Shown here: piece after piece, positions 35,833-44,987 of the stretch
How the letters are laid out: each line of letters opens with the position of its first letter
How positions within the stretch are numbered: position 1 is the stretch's first letter
From: Pseudomonadales bacterium
GTDB taxonomy: Bacteria; Pseudomonadota; Gammaproteobacteria; Pseudomonadales; Azotimanducaceae
Assembly (NCBI GenBank): GCA_028281885.1
Contig: JANQJA010000021.1
Span: 1-64,000 of the forward strand
DNA: 64,000 nucleotides
Direction of reading: 5' to 3'
The notes under the pieces: model-generated
Database searches by the model: none
What the model saw: only the letters and a program-made list of their open reading frames with translations
Told to the model about the DNA's origin: nothing
Translations under genes and position numbers: made by a program

Positions 35833-36993
35833 TCAGGCGAACTGCTGAGTTAACAGTCGCCATTGGCGCCGTTGGAAATCCAGTTCGGCTTCCAAATGTT
35901 GGAGGCGGGAATGTATTTCTGTCTTTTCCCACTTTGCCTTCAGATCGGCCTTCTTCAGCTCAAGCCATTGCTGACGACACTGGGCCCAAGCGTTGAGGAC
36001 TCCGACCATCTTGGCGTATTCCGCATCGATCAGGTCAAGCCACTGGTCGCGGTTGCTGGCTCGGGAAAGTCGAATGCGTTCCTCGGTTTGTTTGCGTTGC
36101 ATCTCGACTATCCGGCGCTCGATCTTCTCAGGCGCAGTCCGTTTGAGTGCCCAGGTCAGCCCCATGAAACTGAGTAAGCGGATGAGCCACTTGGTGGGAT
36201 CAAACTGATACCAGCGAATGCCGTTTCGATAATCCCACTGAAAAGTGTGGTGGAAGTTGTGATATCCCTCGCCATAGGTCAGCAATGCAATGGCGCCATT
36301 GTCTCGGGCCGAATTGTCATCTGAGTAGGGTTGTTTGCCCCACGCATGGGCCAGCGAATTGATAAAGAAGGTCGTATGGTGACAGAGCACGAGTCGCAGA
36401 ATGCCGATCAGCAGCAGTCCGCCCCAGATATCGCCATGCAAGGCACCCAGTGCCGCCGTCAGACCCAGATTCGTCGCAGTAGTCAGCCACCAATAGTATC
36501 GATGTTGCCATCTCACCACCGGGTCCCGTTGCAGATCTTTAACGTTGCTATAGTCGGTCCTGGCTGCCGGATAGTCCTTTAGCATCCAGCCCATGTGCGA
36601 GTAGAACAGACCACGTTTGGCGGAATAGGGGTCAAGGTCAACGTCATCGACATATCGATGGTGCTGGCGATGGTTGGAGCACCAGTGCTGAATAGAATTC
36701 TGCAGCGAAAGGGCACCGCCGAGGGCGAACAGGACGCGAATGAAAGGATGTGCGGCATAGGACTTGTGCGCCCAGAGTCGGTGGTATCCTGCGGTGATGG
36801 ACAACCCGTTCCATGCCAGAAACAGCACGAACCATCCCCACAATTCGGGTGTGAATCCGTGCAGCACGCCATATGCCGGGACCAGGGTCAGGGACGCAAT
36901 CAGGGTGCCGTAGAGGGCCAGGGCAACGTCCCATCGAGTGCGAAAAGTAGGCTCATTCGGCTCCATCGCGGCATCGTAATTTGGGGCTCGCAC
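35833..36993 (-). CDS. desA: delta-9 acyl-lipid/acyl-CoA desaturase (DesA-like)
   Basis: This 386-residue membrane di-iron desaturase has the three histidine boxes HRLWAH, HRQHH and HNFHH in the correct order, with four hydrophobic helices between them. After residue 285 a long charged helix-forming tail of about 100 residues follows (EKIERRIVEMQRKQTEERIRL onwards), likely a cytoplasmic coiled coil. It introduces a cis double bond into saturated acyl chains. It is divergent from the MaoC gene by 65 bp. I see no clear FabR/DesT operator. Confidence 0.9.
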   Translation of the reverse strand: MRAPNYDAAMEPNEPTFRTRWDVALALYGTLIASLTLVPAYGVLHGFTPELWGWFVLFLAWNGLSITAGYHRLWAHKSYAAHPFIRVLFALGGALSLQNSIQHWCSNHRQHHRYVDDVDLDPYSAKRGLFYSHMGWMLKDYPAARTDYSNVKDLQRDPVVRWQHRYYWWLTTATNLGLTAALGALHGDIWGGLLLIGILRLVLCHHTTFFINSLAHAWGKQPYSDDNSARDNGAIALLTYGEGYHNFHHTFQWDYRNGIRWYQFDPTKWLIRLLSFMGLTWALKRTAPEKIERRIVEMQRKQTEERIRLSRASNRDQWLDLIDAEYAKMVGVLNAWAQCRQQWLELKKADLKAKWEKTEIHSRLQHLEAELDFQRRQWRLLTQQFA

Positions 36994-37058
36994 GAAATCA
37001 AATCGGCCGCTCTGTGGTATCCTGCGTCACCTCGAATTTGACATCTACGGAGACCCAG

Positions 37059-37544
37059 ATGGCGGGTAAGGCAGCGGCGGCGCTTGCAATATTCAAGAAA
37101 TTTGAAGGCCGGGAAGAAGGCGTTGGAGAGTGGTTCCAGATCGATCAGGATCGTATCAATATGTTCGCCGATGCGACGCTGGATCATCAGTTCATTCATG
37201 TCGATCCTGAAAAGTCGGCCGAAGTGTCGCCCTACAAAGTGACCATCGCTCACGGTTTTTTGACGCTGTCACTGCTGGTTTATCTTGGTCAAAGCGTCCC
37301 GGACCGATTCTCCGAGGCCAACGATGGCCGCTACATGGGAATCAACTATGGTTTCGATAAAGTCAGGTTCCCTGCGCCGGTACCGGTCAATTCGAGAGTT
37401 CGGGCAAGACAGACCTTGATGTCGGTCGAGCTGAGAGGCGAGACATCGGTGCAGATAAAACGCGAGATGATTGTTGAACTGGAAGGCAGTGACAAGCCTG
37501 TCTGTGTGGCAGAGTGGCTGTCGATCCTCAACTACGAATCCTGA
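37059..37544 (+). CDS. MaoC-like hotdog dehydratase
   Basis: This 161-residue cytoplasmic protein has the (R)-specific enoyl-CoA hydratase fold. The hydratase motif is DATLDHQFIHVDPEKS, with Asp and His in place, then AHGFLTLSL. Such enzymes hydrate trans-2-enoyl-CoA and link beta-oxidation to lipid or PHA metabolism. The ATG at 37059 has an ACGGAGA site; an earlier in-frame start at 36981 lies over the divergent promoter. fumA begins one base after the stop. Confidence 0.87.
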   Translation: MAGKAAAALAIFKKFEGREEGVGEWFQIDQDRINMFADATLDHQFIHVDPEKSAEVSPYKVTIAHGFLTLSLLVYLGQSVPDRFSEANDGRYMGINYGFDKVRFPAPVPVNSRVRARQTLMSVELRGETSVQIKREMIVELEGSDKPVCVAEWLSILNYES

Positions 37545-37545
37545 T

Positions 37546-39069
37546 ATGGCAACGATAAAGAAAGATGACCTGATCCAGAGTGTTCAGGACGCGCTGCAGT
37601 ACATCTCATACTACCATCCGACGGATTTCATCCGGGCGATGACCCAGGCCTGGGAGCGAGAAGAATCGAAGGCTGCGAAGGACGCCATGTCGCAAATTCT
37701 CATCAACTCCCGAATGTGTGCTGAAGGGCATCGTCCTATTTGTCAGGACACAGGTATTGTCAATGTTTTCATCAGCGTTGGCATGGATGTTCGCTGGGAA
37801 ACGGACATGTCGCTGGATGAGATGGTCAATGAAGGTGTTCGTCGCGCCTACCAGCTGCCGGACAATGTACTGCGTGCATCAATCCTGGCGGACCCTGCCG
37901 GGCAGCGAACGAATACGAAGGACAATACGCCTGCCGTGATTCATACATCGATTGTTCCGGGCAATCAGGTTGAAGTGCATGTCGCTGCCAAAGGTGGCGG
38001 CTCGGAGGCAAAATCGAAACTGGCGATGTTGAATCCGGCGGACAGCATTGTTGATTGGGTGCTAAAGACAGTGCCCACGATGGGTGCTGGCTGGTGTCCT
38101 CCCGGTATGCTGGGCATTGGCATCGGCGGCACGGCCGAGAAAGCAGCGCTGATGGCCAAGCGATCGCTGATGGACCCGATCGACATCCACGATTTGCAGG
38201 CGCGGGGGCCGTCCAACCGGATTGAGGAACTCAGGCTCGAGATATTCGACAAGGTCAATGCACTGGGGATTGGCGCTCAGGGTTTGGGGGGACTGACGAC
38301 AGTGCTTGATATCAAGATCATGGACTATCCGACCCATGCGGCGAACCTGCCGGTCGCGATGATTCCCAACTGCGCAGCGACTCGTCATGCTCACTTTATT
38401 CTGGATGGCAGTGGTGTCGCGGAGCTGGTGCCGCCGAAGCTGGAGGACTGGCCCGAGATCACCTGGGAAGCCGGCGGGAGTTCCCGCCGTGTCAATCTGG
38501 ATACAGTCACGCCCGAGGATGTGCAGGGCTGGAAACCCGGAGAGACGCTGCTGCTTTCCGGCAAGATGCTCACCGGTCGGGATGCGGCCCACAAACGCAT
38601 CCGTGATTTGGTGGAGCAGGGCAAGGGGCTGCCCGACGGCGTCGATTTGAAGGGCAAGTTCATTTACTACGTCGGTCCTGTTGATCCGGTTCGGGAGGAA
38701 GTCGTGGGTCCGGCGGGACCGACGACGGCGACCAGGATGGATGGATTCACGGCGATGATGCTGGAGGAAACCGGTCTGCTCGGTATGGTGGGCAAGGCCG
38801 AGCGCGGTCCGGCGGCGATAGATGCCATTCGCTCCCACAAGGCAGTCTATCTAATGGCTGTTGGCGGCGCTGCGTTTCTGGTGTCCAAAGCGATTCGTAA
38901 ATCTCGTGTCGTGGCGTTCGAAGATCTGGGCATGGAGGCGATTCATGAGTTCGAAGTCGAGGATATGCCGGTGACGGTGGCGGTCGATTCGAACGGTGAT
39001 TCGGTACATATCACCGGACCGCAGGAGTGGCGATCCCGCATTGGCAGGCTGCCGGTCGTCGACGCCTGA
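37546..39069 (+). CDS. fumA: class I fumarate hydratase
   Basis: This 507-residue [4Fe-4S] enzyme interconverts fumarate and malate in the TCA cycle. The three cluster cysteines appear as C66 in ICQDTG, C184 in GWCPPG and C276 in PNCAATRHAHF. The two-domain (alpha and beta) single-chain layout and length match class I. The ATG at 37546 gives the family N-terminus; 25 upstream codons in frame overlap the MaoC gene. The window has no class II fumarase. Confidence 0.95.
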   Translation: MATIKKDDLIQSVQDALQYISYYHPTDFIRAMTQAWEREESKAAKDAMSQILINSRMCAEGHRPICQDTGIVNVFISVGMDVRWETDMSLDEMVNEGVRRAYQLPDNVLRASILADPAGQRTNTKDNTPAVIHTSIVPGNQVEVHVAAKGGGSEAKSKLAMLNPADSIVDWVLKTVPTMGAGWCPPGMLGIGIGGTAEKAALMAKRSLMDPIDIHDLQARGPSNRIEELRLEIFDKVNALGIGAQGLGGLTTVLDIKIMDYPTHAANLPVAMIPNCAATRHAHFILDGSGVAELVPPKLEDWPEITWEAGGSSRRVNLDTVTPEDVQGWKPGETLLLSGKMLTGRDAAHKRIRDLVEQGKGLPDGVDLKGKFIYYVGPVDPVREEVVGPAGPTTATRMDGFTAMMLEETGLLGMVGKAERGPAAIDAIRSHKAVYLMAVGGAAFLVSKAIRKSRVVAFEDLGMEAIHEFEVEDMPVTVAVDSNGDSVHITGPQEWRSRIGRLPVVDA

Positions 39070-39265
39070 TGAATCACGCCCGCTACGAAGCGCTGTTATT
39101 TGCGGCAACGTCACTTCGATGACCTACCAAAAGCTTTTCTAATCAATAGGTTAGACTGCAAACCTGTGGGTAAATTCATTGCCATGGGAGGGCTATTGCG
39201 TTACATTCGGTCGATTAACGCGGCCTGTTGTTGCGGTTCGGTAAAACCAGAGGGAATAGCTTTCA

Positions 39266-42200
39266 ATGAGTGAAAAATCGGCGTCTGTAGATCAGTTGTA
39301 TTTGCTCGCAGAAAGTCTTTCTCAGGATTTCTCGCTCTTCCCAAGCAGGCAGCCCGCGTCTGTGATCGAAGGATTGCTGACCGAGCAACAAATCAACCGC
39401 CAGGTCGAGCAACTGAAGACGATGGATGTTGATGCCTATATCGCAGCGACGGTGACGCCCTGCGAAGAGGTATCCAGACCGGGTTCGAAGCTCATCATCA
39501 AGGCAATGGATGTTCCGGTGCTGCGGGAGGTTTCGGACGGTCCCTTTTACGCCGCCGAAGTCGAGATGAATTTTGGTGACACCGTTCGACGGGTCGGATT
39601 CATCACCCAGGACAGGTCGCACGCATCGGGTGTCTGGGGTCCCAGCCATCACCAGCAGGCCGCGCAGATGGCGGCAGACTTCGCTACCCGCTCAATCCCG
39701 ATTGTGTGTTTCATGGATACGCCGGGCGCAGATGCGGGGGAGATCGCCAACGCCAATAATCAGGCGCAATCCATTTCCCGGCTGATTGCGGAACTTTGTA
39801 ACGTCGACGTGCCGACCATCGGCATTATTGTCGGCCAGGGATATTCGGGTGGTGCCATCCCGCTGGCGGCCAGTAACCTGCTGCTTTCCTGTCGAACTGG
39901 GGTGTTCAACACGATTCACCCAAAGGGGCTTGCCAGTCTGGTGCGTCGTTACAACCTGTCCTGGCAGGAATGCGCGCAGTTTGTCGGTGTCTCGCCCTTT
40001 GAGCTCTACAAGCAGGGCAACCTGGATGGTGTGATTGATTACGATCCCGGCGAAGACGACAAGATCGACAACCTGAAGAACGTGATCGTTTCGGGGATTC
40101 TCTCGATTGAAAGTTCGGTCAAGGATTTTGTCGCCAGCCATCCTGAAATCCTTGAGCACTACAAACGAAACATTGATCGATATCTTCACCCCTCTGAGTC
40201 CTTGTCAGCGGTTCATGCCAGTTCGACGCTGAAACTGAGGACATCGCCCACCGAGTACCCGAACTTGTTCGGTGCCGCGTTCCGGTATCTTCGATATCTG
40301 AACTTAAGAAAAAGAATCAAGAGCACGACTATCGGCCAATACGGGCGACTTTCAGAAGCAGAGGTACCTGAAGGTGAGCTGGCAAGCCGGCTGCACCGTG
40401 AACGACGCGTTGCTTTTCTTGGCTGGTTGCAGGACCCGGATAAGATTCTCTACGACGATGCGCTCAATCGTGCATGGAAGAACTATACGGACAAGAAACA
40501 ACAGGCCGGTGACGAGCGCGGGCGCATTGCGCAGTTATTGTTTGGTGAACCCGTCAAGAACTACGAGAACGCGAAACGGGATTTGTGCCTGACCTGTGGC
40601 ATGCATCTGTACAACCGCTGGAAAGCGGGCGCGAGAGATAACCTGATTGCGCTGATCAATCATATTCGTGATGAGGAGGCGAACTCTTTTCTGCTTGAGC
40701 CGTCCGATATCAAGGACGTGAAAGTGTTGTTGCGCTCCATGTCAGACTCGGAGGCACCGTTTCTGACCGAAATAAAATCGCGCTTCGGTTACGAGGGTAA
40801 GAAGCTGTTTTCTGCAGGCTATATCGAGTCGAATACTGAGGAGTTTCTTACCCGTCAGCTCGTTTCAGAGCTGAACCTCATCGTGGAGGGTCAGTCGCTT
40901 TACGATGCCTCGATTCTTGAAGGGCAGCCACTCTCCGAATATTCGACCCGGCTGCTGGCCGAAGGGGTTGAGGTCCGCTCCATTGAGTTGAATCGTCGGC
41001 TCCTTGAGGATTCGTTGTGGTCCTATGTAGAACGAAAGACGGACTCCGAACGGGCTCCTACTGATCAGGACAGAACGATCCTGGATGTTATTTTGGATGA
41101 AGATATCCGCGATGACTTCATCAAGGAGTGTCATGATTTCATTACCTTCTCGATTGTTTACGACACGCTGATTGCCGATCTGGTGTCAGTGGCCCGGCAT
41201 GCGAATGAAACCAGGACGCTTCCGGCAGAAGTTATCGATACGATTGTTGATCGTGCGTTGACCGAAGTGCAGCAGCTGGCGGTGGTGGCGGACAGGTCAA
41301 AAGAAGAGATCGCCGATTCCTTCGCTGACTGGGTGACCTTGCTTGCTGGTCACAATCGCGGCGCCAACTTCCTCAAGTCTGTCGAGGAATGGAATCGTGT
41401 GGTTCATGTCGACAAGTCGGACACCTTGTTTGTTGTTATCAGCTTTTTCTTTGAACGCCTGATGCCTGCTTATTACGCCTCCCGTGAAGGTGGGCGGCGT
41501 TATGAAGGCAAGGTGGAGCCAGTCAGGATCGGGCGTCGCAAGGACTTCTGGAACCGGCTGACGATTGCGTATCGTGACCTGTTGTTTAACGAAATTCTGA
41601 CCCGTGAAAAACGTAGTCGCAAAACGACCAAGGACACGCTGATAGACCGGTTTGTTCAGAATTTCGAGGAAATGAACGGGGATCTGATGTCGGCCAACCC
41701 GGTTGCTTTCCCGACATTCAGAAATACGATCGAGTCGGCTCTCAACAAGGACGTCACACCCTCGGGCCTGATCACGGGTATTGGCGATTTCACAACATCG
41801 TCAGGTTGTTATCGTGTTGGCCTGGTGCTTTCCAATGTGGAATTCCAGGTGGGCTGTATTGATAACGCCGATTGCGTCAAGTTCTGCAAGTTGCTGGTCG
41901 AGTGTGCAATTCAGCGATTGCCGGTTGTGTGCTTCATATCTTCCGGTGGGATGCAGACAAAAGAAGGCGCGGCAGCGCTCTTTACGATGGCGGTGGTCAA
42001 CGATCGGATTACGCGATTCGTCAGGGACAACGATTTGCCAATCATCATGTTCGGGTTCGGTGATTGCACCGGAGGTGCCCAGGCGAGTTTCGTTACTCAC
42101 CCGCTGGTGCAGACCTACTACTTCTCCGGTACAAGTATGCCTTTTGCAGGCCAGGCGGTGGTTGAATCGAACCTGCCGTTCACCTGTCTGCTGAGCAACT

Positions 42201-44176
42201 ATCTTTCTGTCAAGTCGGGCTCGATGCGTGGCCTCGTGACGCATCCTTTTGCCGAAGTGCTCGATGACGAACTGCGCAATGTAGATCCGCAGATTCCGGT
42301 ACCAACCGAAACCGTAGAACAGGTTGTCGATCGGATTATGGCGGGTAGTTTCATTGGTTCCGAGCCGCTGGTGGCGAAGGATTCTGTGTCGGAGAACGAT
42401 CTGTTCCGACCGATCAGGAGAACGCTGATTCATGCACGGGGATGTACGGCCGTGAAGCTGGTCACCAAGGCGAAAGAGTTCGGATATGACGTGGTTTTGG
42501 TTCAGTCCGATCCGGATATGGAGTCAGTTCCGGCTGACCTCGTCCGTGACAGTGACCGTCATTCGCTGGTTTGCATCGGCGGTAATACGTCGGATGAAAG
42601 TTATCTCAATGCACTGAGTGTACTCAGCATTGCGGAAGCCGAACAGGTTGATTCCCTGCATCCGGGGATTGGCTTTCTATCAGAAGAGGCAAACTTCGCC
42701 AGACTGGTCAGAGAGCGTGGTGTGAACTTCATCGGGCCCAGGGTCTCCAGCATGGAGACGATGAGTAACAAGTCGAACGCCATTAATACGACCATGCGGA
42801 TTGGTGTTCCGGTTGTGCCGGGCAGTCACGGCATTGTTAATACCTGGGAGCGTGCGGCGGAAATTTCCGAGCAGATCGGGTATCCGGTGCTGCTCAAGGC
42901 GGTCCAGGGCGGCGGCGGCAAGGGTATTCAGGAGGTGCATCGACCGGAGCAACTGCACAGCCTGTTCTATCAGGTCATGACGGAGGCCAAGGCGGCTTTT
43001 GGCAACGGTGATCTGTATATCGAGAAATTCGTCACATCAATGCGTCACATTGAGGCCCAGGTGCTGCGGGACACTCATGGCAATACCCATGTGCTGGGCA
43101 TTCGCGACTGCAGTGTGCAACGCAATAACCAGAAGCTGCTGGAAGAGTCCGGCTCAACGATGTTGTCGGCAGCGCTGAGAGAGCAGGTGGTGGAAAATGC
43201 CGCCAAGATTGCTGATGCGGTGGACTACGTTGGCGCGGGTACGGTTGAGTTCATCTACGACGTGCCGAACGAAGCGGTCTACTTTATGGAAATGAATACT
43301 CGACTGCAGGTGGAGCATCCGGTCACGGAGGAGACGACCGGTGTCGACATCGTGCATAAGCAGTTTGAGATCGCCGAGGGTAGTAGCATTGCTGATCTTG
43401 AATTCAAGGAGTCAGGCTACGCACTCGAAGTCCGGGTCAATGCGGAGAAAGCTGTCCTCGATGCAGAGGGTAATGTCTCATTTTCGCCCACGCCGGGTGA
43501 GATCACTCGCTACGAAATGCCTGAAGATGACAACGTCAAACTCATCTCAATGGCGGGAGAAGGTAAGGTCGTACCGCCGTTCTACGATAGCTTGATCTGT
43601 CAGATCATCTGCCGCGGCAAGAACCGGAAAGACACCATAGAGAAGATGTTGGCCTACCTCGATCGGGTCGTAATCCACGGTATTTCAACCAACATCAGTC
43701 TCGTCAAACGTATTCTGGCGGACAAGGAATTTATCGACGGCAAATATGATACGAGCTATTTGCCCAGGTTCCTGGAACGTATCGATCCTCAGGCGCTGAT
43801 CAGCGAGATCGAGCAGGCGTCGGGTACTTCCGGGCAGGCGATTGACCTGGAAATGTTGCGCATCGAGGGTAGTGACGAGTTGAAGGTGTTGTCGCCCTCA
43901 ACGGGTGTATTCTATCTCACACCGTCGCCCAGCGAGCCAGAATACGTCCAGGTCGGCGATGTGATCTCCACGGGTGATACGCTTTGCCAGATCGAGGCCA
44001 TGAAGGTTTTTACGCCGCTCAATCTCAATGCATTCGCAGGGGACGATGGCGAGGTCTATGAGTCCGACGTCGAATACGAGATTACGCGGATCAACCTGAC
44101 CAGTGGCCAGCAGGTGAATGAAGGTGATTTGCTGTTTGTGATTCGCCCTAAGCTAGAAGAAGAACAGGCCGCCTGA
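39266..44176 (+). CDS. single-chain biotin-dependent acyl-CoA carboxylase (CT-alpha, CT-beta, BC, BCCP)
   Basis: This 1636-residue protein joins all parts of an acyl-CoA carboxylase. Residues about 60-300 form an AccA-like carboxyltransferase half (DTPGADAGE at 152, GQGYSGGA at 190). Residues about 440-1030 form an AccD-like half: only one zinc pair C441/C444 (LCLTCG) is kept, a roughly 300-residue insertion follows, and the oxyanion stretches ISSGGMQTKEG (891) and GDCTGGAQASF (932) are present. Residues 1055-1500 are a biotin carboxylase with the ATP-grasp loop GGGGKG (1214) and EMNTRLQVEHPVTEE. The C-terminus is a biotin carrier with EAMKV, biotinyl-Lys1580. The order is the reverse of the usual single-chain enzymes. 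The carboxylated substrate is unknown; acetyl-, propionyl- or longer acyl-CoA are possible. An AGAGGGAAT site precedes the ATG. The gene stands alone with a 196-bp leader region. Confidence 0.88.
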   Translation: MSEKSASVDQLYLLAESLSQDFSLFPSRQPASVIEGLLTEQQINRQVEQLKTMDVDAYIAATVTPCEEVSRPGSKLIIKAMDVPVLREVSDGPFYAAEVEMNFGDTVRRVGFITQDRSHASGVWGPSHHQQAAQMAADFATRSIPIVCFMDTPGADAGEIANANNQAQSISRLIAELCNVDVPTIGIIVGQGYSGGAIPLAASNLLLSCRTGVFNTIHPKGLASLVRRYNLSWQECAQFVGVSPFELYKQGNLDGVIDYDPGEDDKIDNLKNVIVSGILSIESSVKDFVASHPEILEHYKRNIDRYLHPSESLSAVHASSTLKLRTSPTEYPNLFGAAFRYLRYLNLRKRIKSTTIGQYGRLSEAEVPEGELASRLHRERRVAFLGWLQDPDKILYDDALNRAWKNYTDKKQQAGDERGRIAQLLFGEPVKNYENAKRDLCLTCGMHLYNRWKAGARDNLIALINHIRDEEANSFLLEPSDIKDVKVLLRSMSDSEAPFLTEIKSRFGYEGKKLFSAGYIESNTEEFLTRQLVSELNLIVEGQSLYDASILEGQPLSEYSTRLLAEGVEVRSIELNRRLLEDSLWSYVERKTDSERAPTDQDRTILDVILDEDIRDDFIKECHDFITFSIVYDTLIADLVSVARHANETRTLPAEVIDTIVDRALTEVQQLAVVADRSKEEIADSFADWVTLLAGHNRGANFLKSVEEWNRVVHVDKSDTLFVVISFFFERLMPAYYASREGGRRYEGKVEPVRIGRRKDFWNRLTIAYRDLLFNEILTREKRSRKTTKDTLIDRFVQNFEEMNGDLMSANPVAFPTFRNTIESALNKDVTPSGLITGIGDFTTSSGCYRVGLVLSNVEFQVGCIDNADCVKFCKLLVECAIQRLPVVCFISSGGMQTKEGAAALFTMAVVNDRITRFVRDNDLPIIMFGFGDCTGGAQASFVTHPLVQTYYFSGTSMPFAGQAVVESNLPFTCLLSNYLSVKSGSMRGLVTHPFAEVLDDELRNVDPQIPVPTETVEQVVDRIMAGSFIGSEPLVAKDSVSENDLFRPIRRTLIHARGCTAVKLVTKAKEFGYDVVLVQSDPDMESVPADLVRDSDRHSLVCIGGNTSDESYLNALSVLSIAEAEQVDSLHPGIGFLSEEANFARLVRERGVNFIGPRVSSMETMSNKSNAINTTMRIGVPVVPGSHGIVNTWERAAEISEQIGYPVLLKAVQGGGGKGIQEVHRPEQLHSLFYQVMTEAKAAFGNGDLYIEKFVTSMRHIEAQVLRDTHGNTHVLGIRDCSVQRNNQKLLEESGSTMLSAALREQVVENAAKIADAVDYVGAGTVEFIYDVPNEAVYFMEMNTRLQVEHPVTEETTGVDIVHKQFEIAEGSSIADLEFKESGYALEVRVNAEKAVLDAEGNVSFSPTPGEITRYEMPEDDNVKLISMAGEGKVVPPFYDSLICQIICRGKNRKDTIEKMLAYLDRVVIHGISTNISLVKRILADKEFIDGKYDTSYLPRFLERIDPQALISEIEQASGTSGQAIDLEMLRIEGSDELKVLSPSTGVFYLTPSPSEPEYVQVGDVISTGDTLCQIEAMKVFTPLNLNAFAGDDGEVYESDVEYEITRINLTSGQQVNEGDLLFVIRPKLEEEQAA

Positions 44177-44177
44177 T

Positions 44178-44909
44178 TCAGGCAAGCATGTCGCTGACTC
44201 CCCGGCCGATATATACGGCACCCACGACCATAATTGTGTAACGGCCATAGCGGCGAAACTGGTCGTCGTGCAGATGTTCGACGACCAGTTTGCCGAGCCA
44301 GTTTCCGGTAATGGCGGCGGCAATGACTGCGGGAAAGATCAGCGCCGGCAGTTCCGAACTCGCTGTTAGAAAGAACGCATAGTAACCCAGCTTGATCACG
44401 TGCCCGAACGTTTGGGTCACTGCTTTGGTTGCCAGCACTTCGAATCGGCTAAGCCTGCTGCCCACATAGAAGACATCCAGCAATGGCCCTGACGCCCCTG
44501 CCAGCATCTGGGCGCCGGTCACCAGAAGCCCGCAGGTGAAGGCGATTGCCGGCTGCTCAATGTCCAGATGTAGTTGTTTCGGCATCACCAGGGCAAGAAA
44601 CGGGAATATACCGATCAGGATGAACATCAATGCCTTGTCTGGCACGAAGGCCAGCGAGACGAAGCCGGCGAGTACCAGCATGGCGCCCATGGCGTAGGGG
44701 AAGAGCACCTTGATGCGGATATGTTCCCGGTGAAGCCAGATCCTGCTGCCGTTGGAGAAAGCCTGCGCGACACCGTGCAACACCATGGCGGCAGGGACGG
44801 AAAGGAAGAAGCCGAACACCCCCATGAGTATCAGGCCGCCGGCCATGCTCAGCACACCGGAGATGAAGCTGGTGGCCAGGGTCGCGATGACAAGCAGCAG
44901 ATAAATCAT
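44178..44909 (-). CDS. TauE/SafE-family permease
   Basis: This 243-residue protein has about eight hydrophobic helices in two repeats and the family features GVLSMAGGLILMGV and HGVAQAFSNGSRIWL. Members export sulfite or sulfonates or act as uncharacterised carriers; the substrate here is not defined. It starts 78 bp from the divergent LysR gene, so LysR control is likely. Its stop lies one base after the carboxylase stop. Confidence 0.78.
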   Translation of the reverse strand: MIYLLLVIATLATSFISGVLSMAGGLILMGVFGFFLSVPAAMVLHGVAQAFSNGSRIWLHREHIRIKVLFPYAMGAMLVLAGFVSLAFVPDKALMFILIGIFPFLALVMPKQLHLDIEQPAIAFTCGLLVTGAQMLAGASGPLLDVFYVGSRLSRFEVLATKAVTQTFGHVIKLGYYAFFLTASSELPALIFPAVIAAAITGNWLGKLVVEHLHDDQFRRYGRYTIMVVGAVYIGRGVSDMLA

Positions 44910-44964
44910 GGCGGGATTGTGCAGCCCGGTAATCCATGCTTACAGCGAATTGTTCGAATACAAT

Positions 44965-44983
44965 ATATCCCATTATGGAATAT
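44965..44983. promoter_or_regulatory. near-perfect palindrome in the TauE-LysR divergent promoter
   Basis: ATAT-c-CCAT-T-ATGG-a-ATAT pairs at 8 of 9 positions around a central T. It lies 5 bp upstream of the LysR start and 56 bp from the permease start. The size and place fit a LysR-type activator or autorepressor site. Confidence 0.45.
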
Positions 44984-44987
44984 CTCG

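Noticed and set aside
38062..38838. 258-codon open frame opposite fumA
   Set aside because: A shadow of the conserved fumarase coding strand; its residues show no family likeness and no ribosome binding site.
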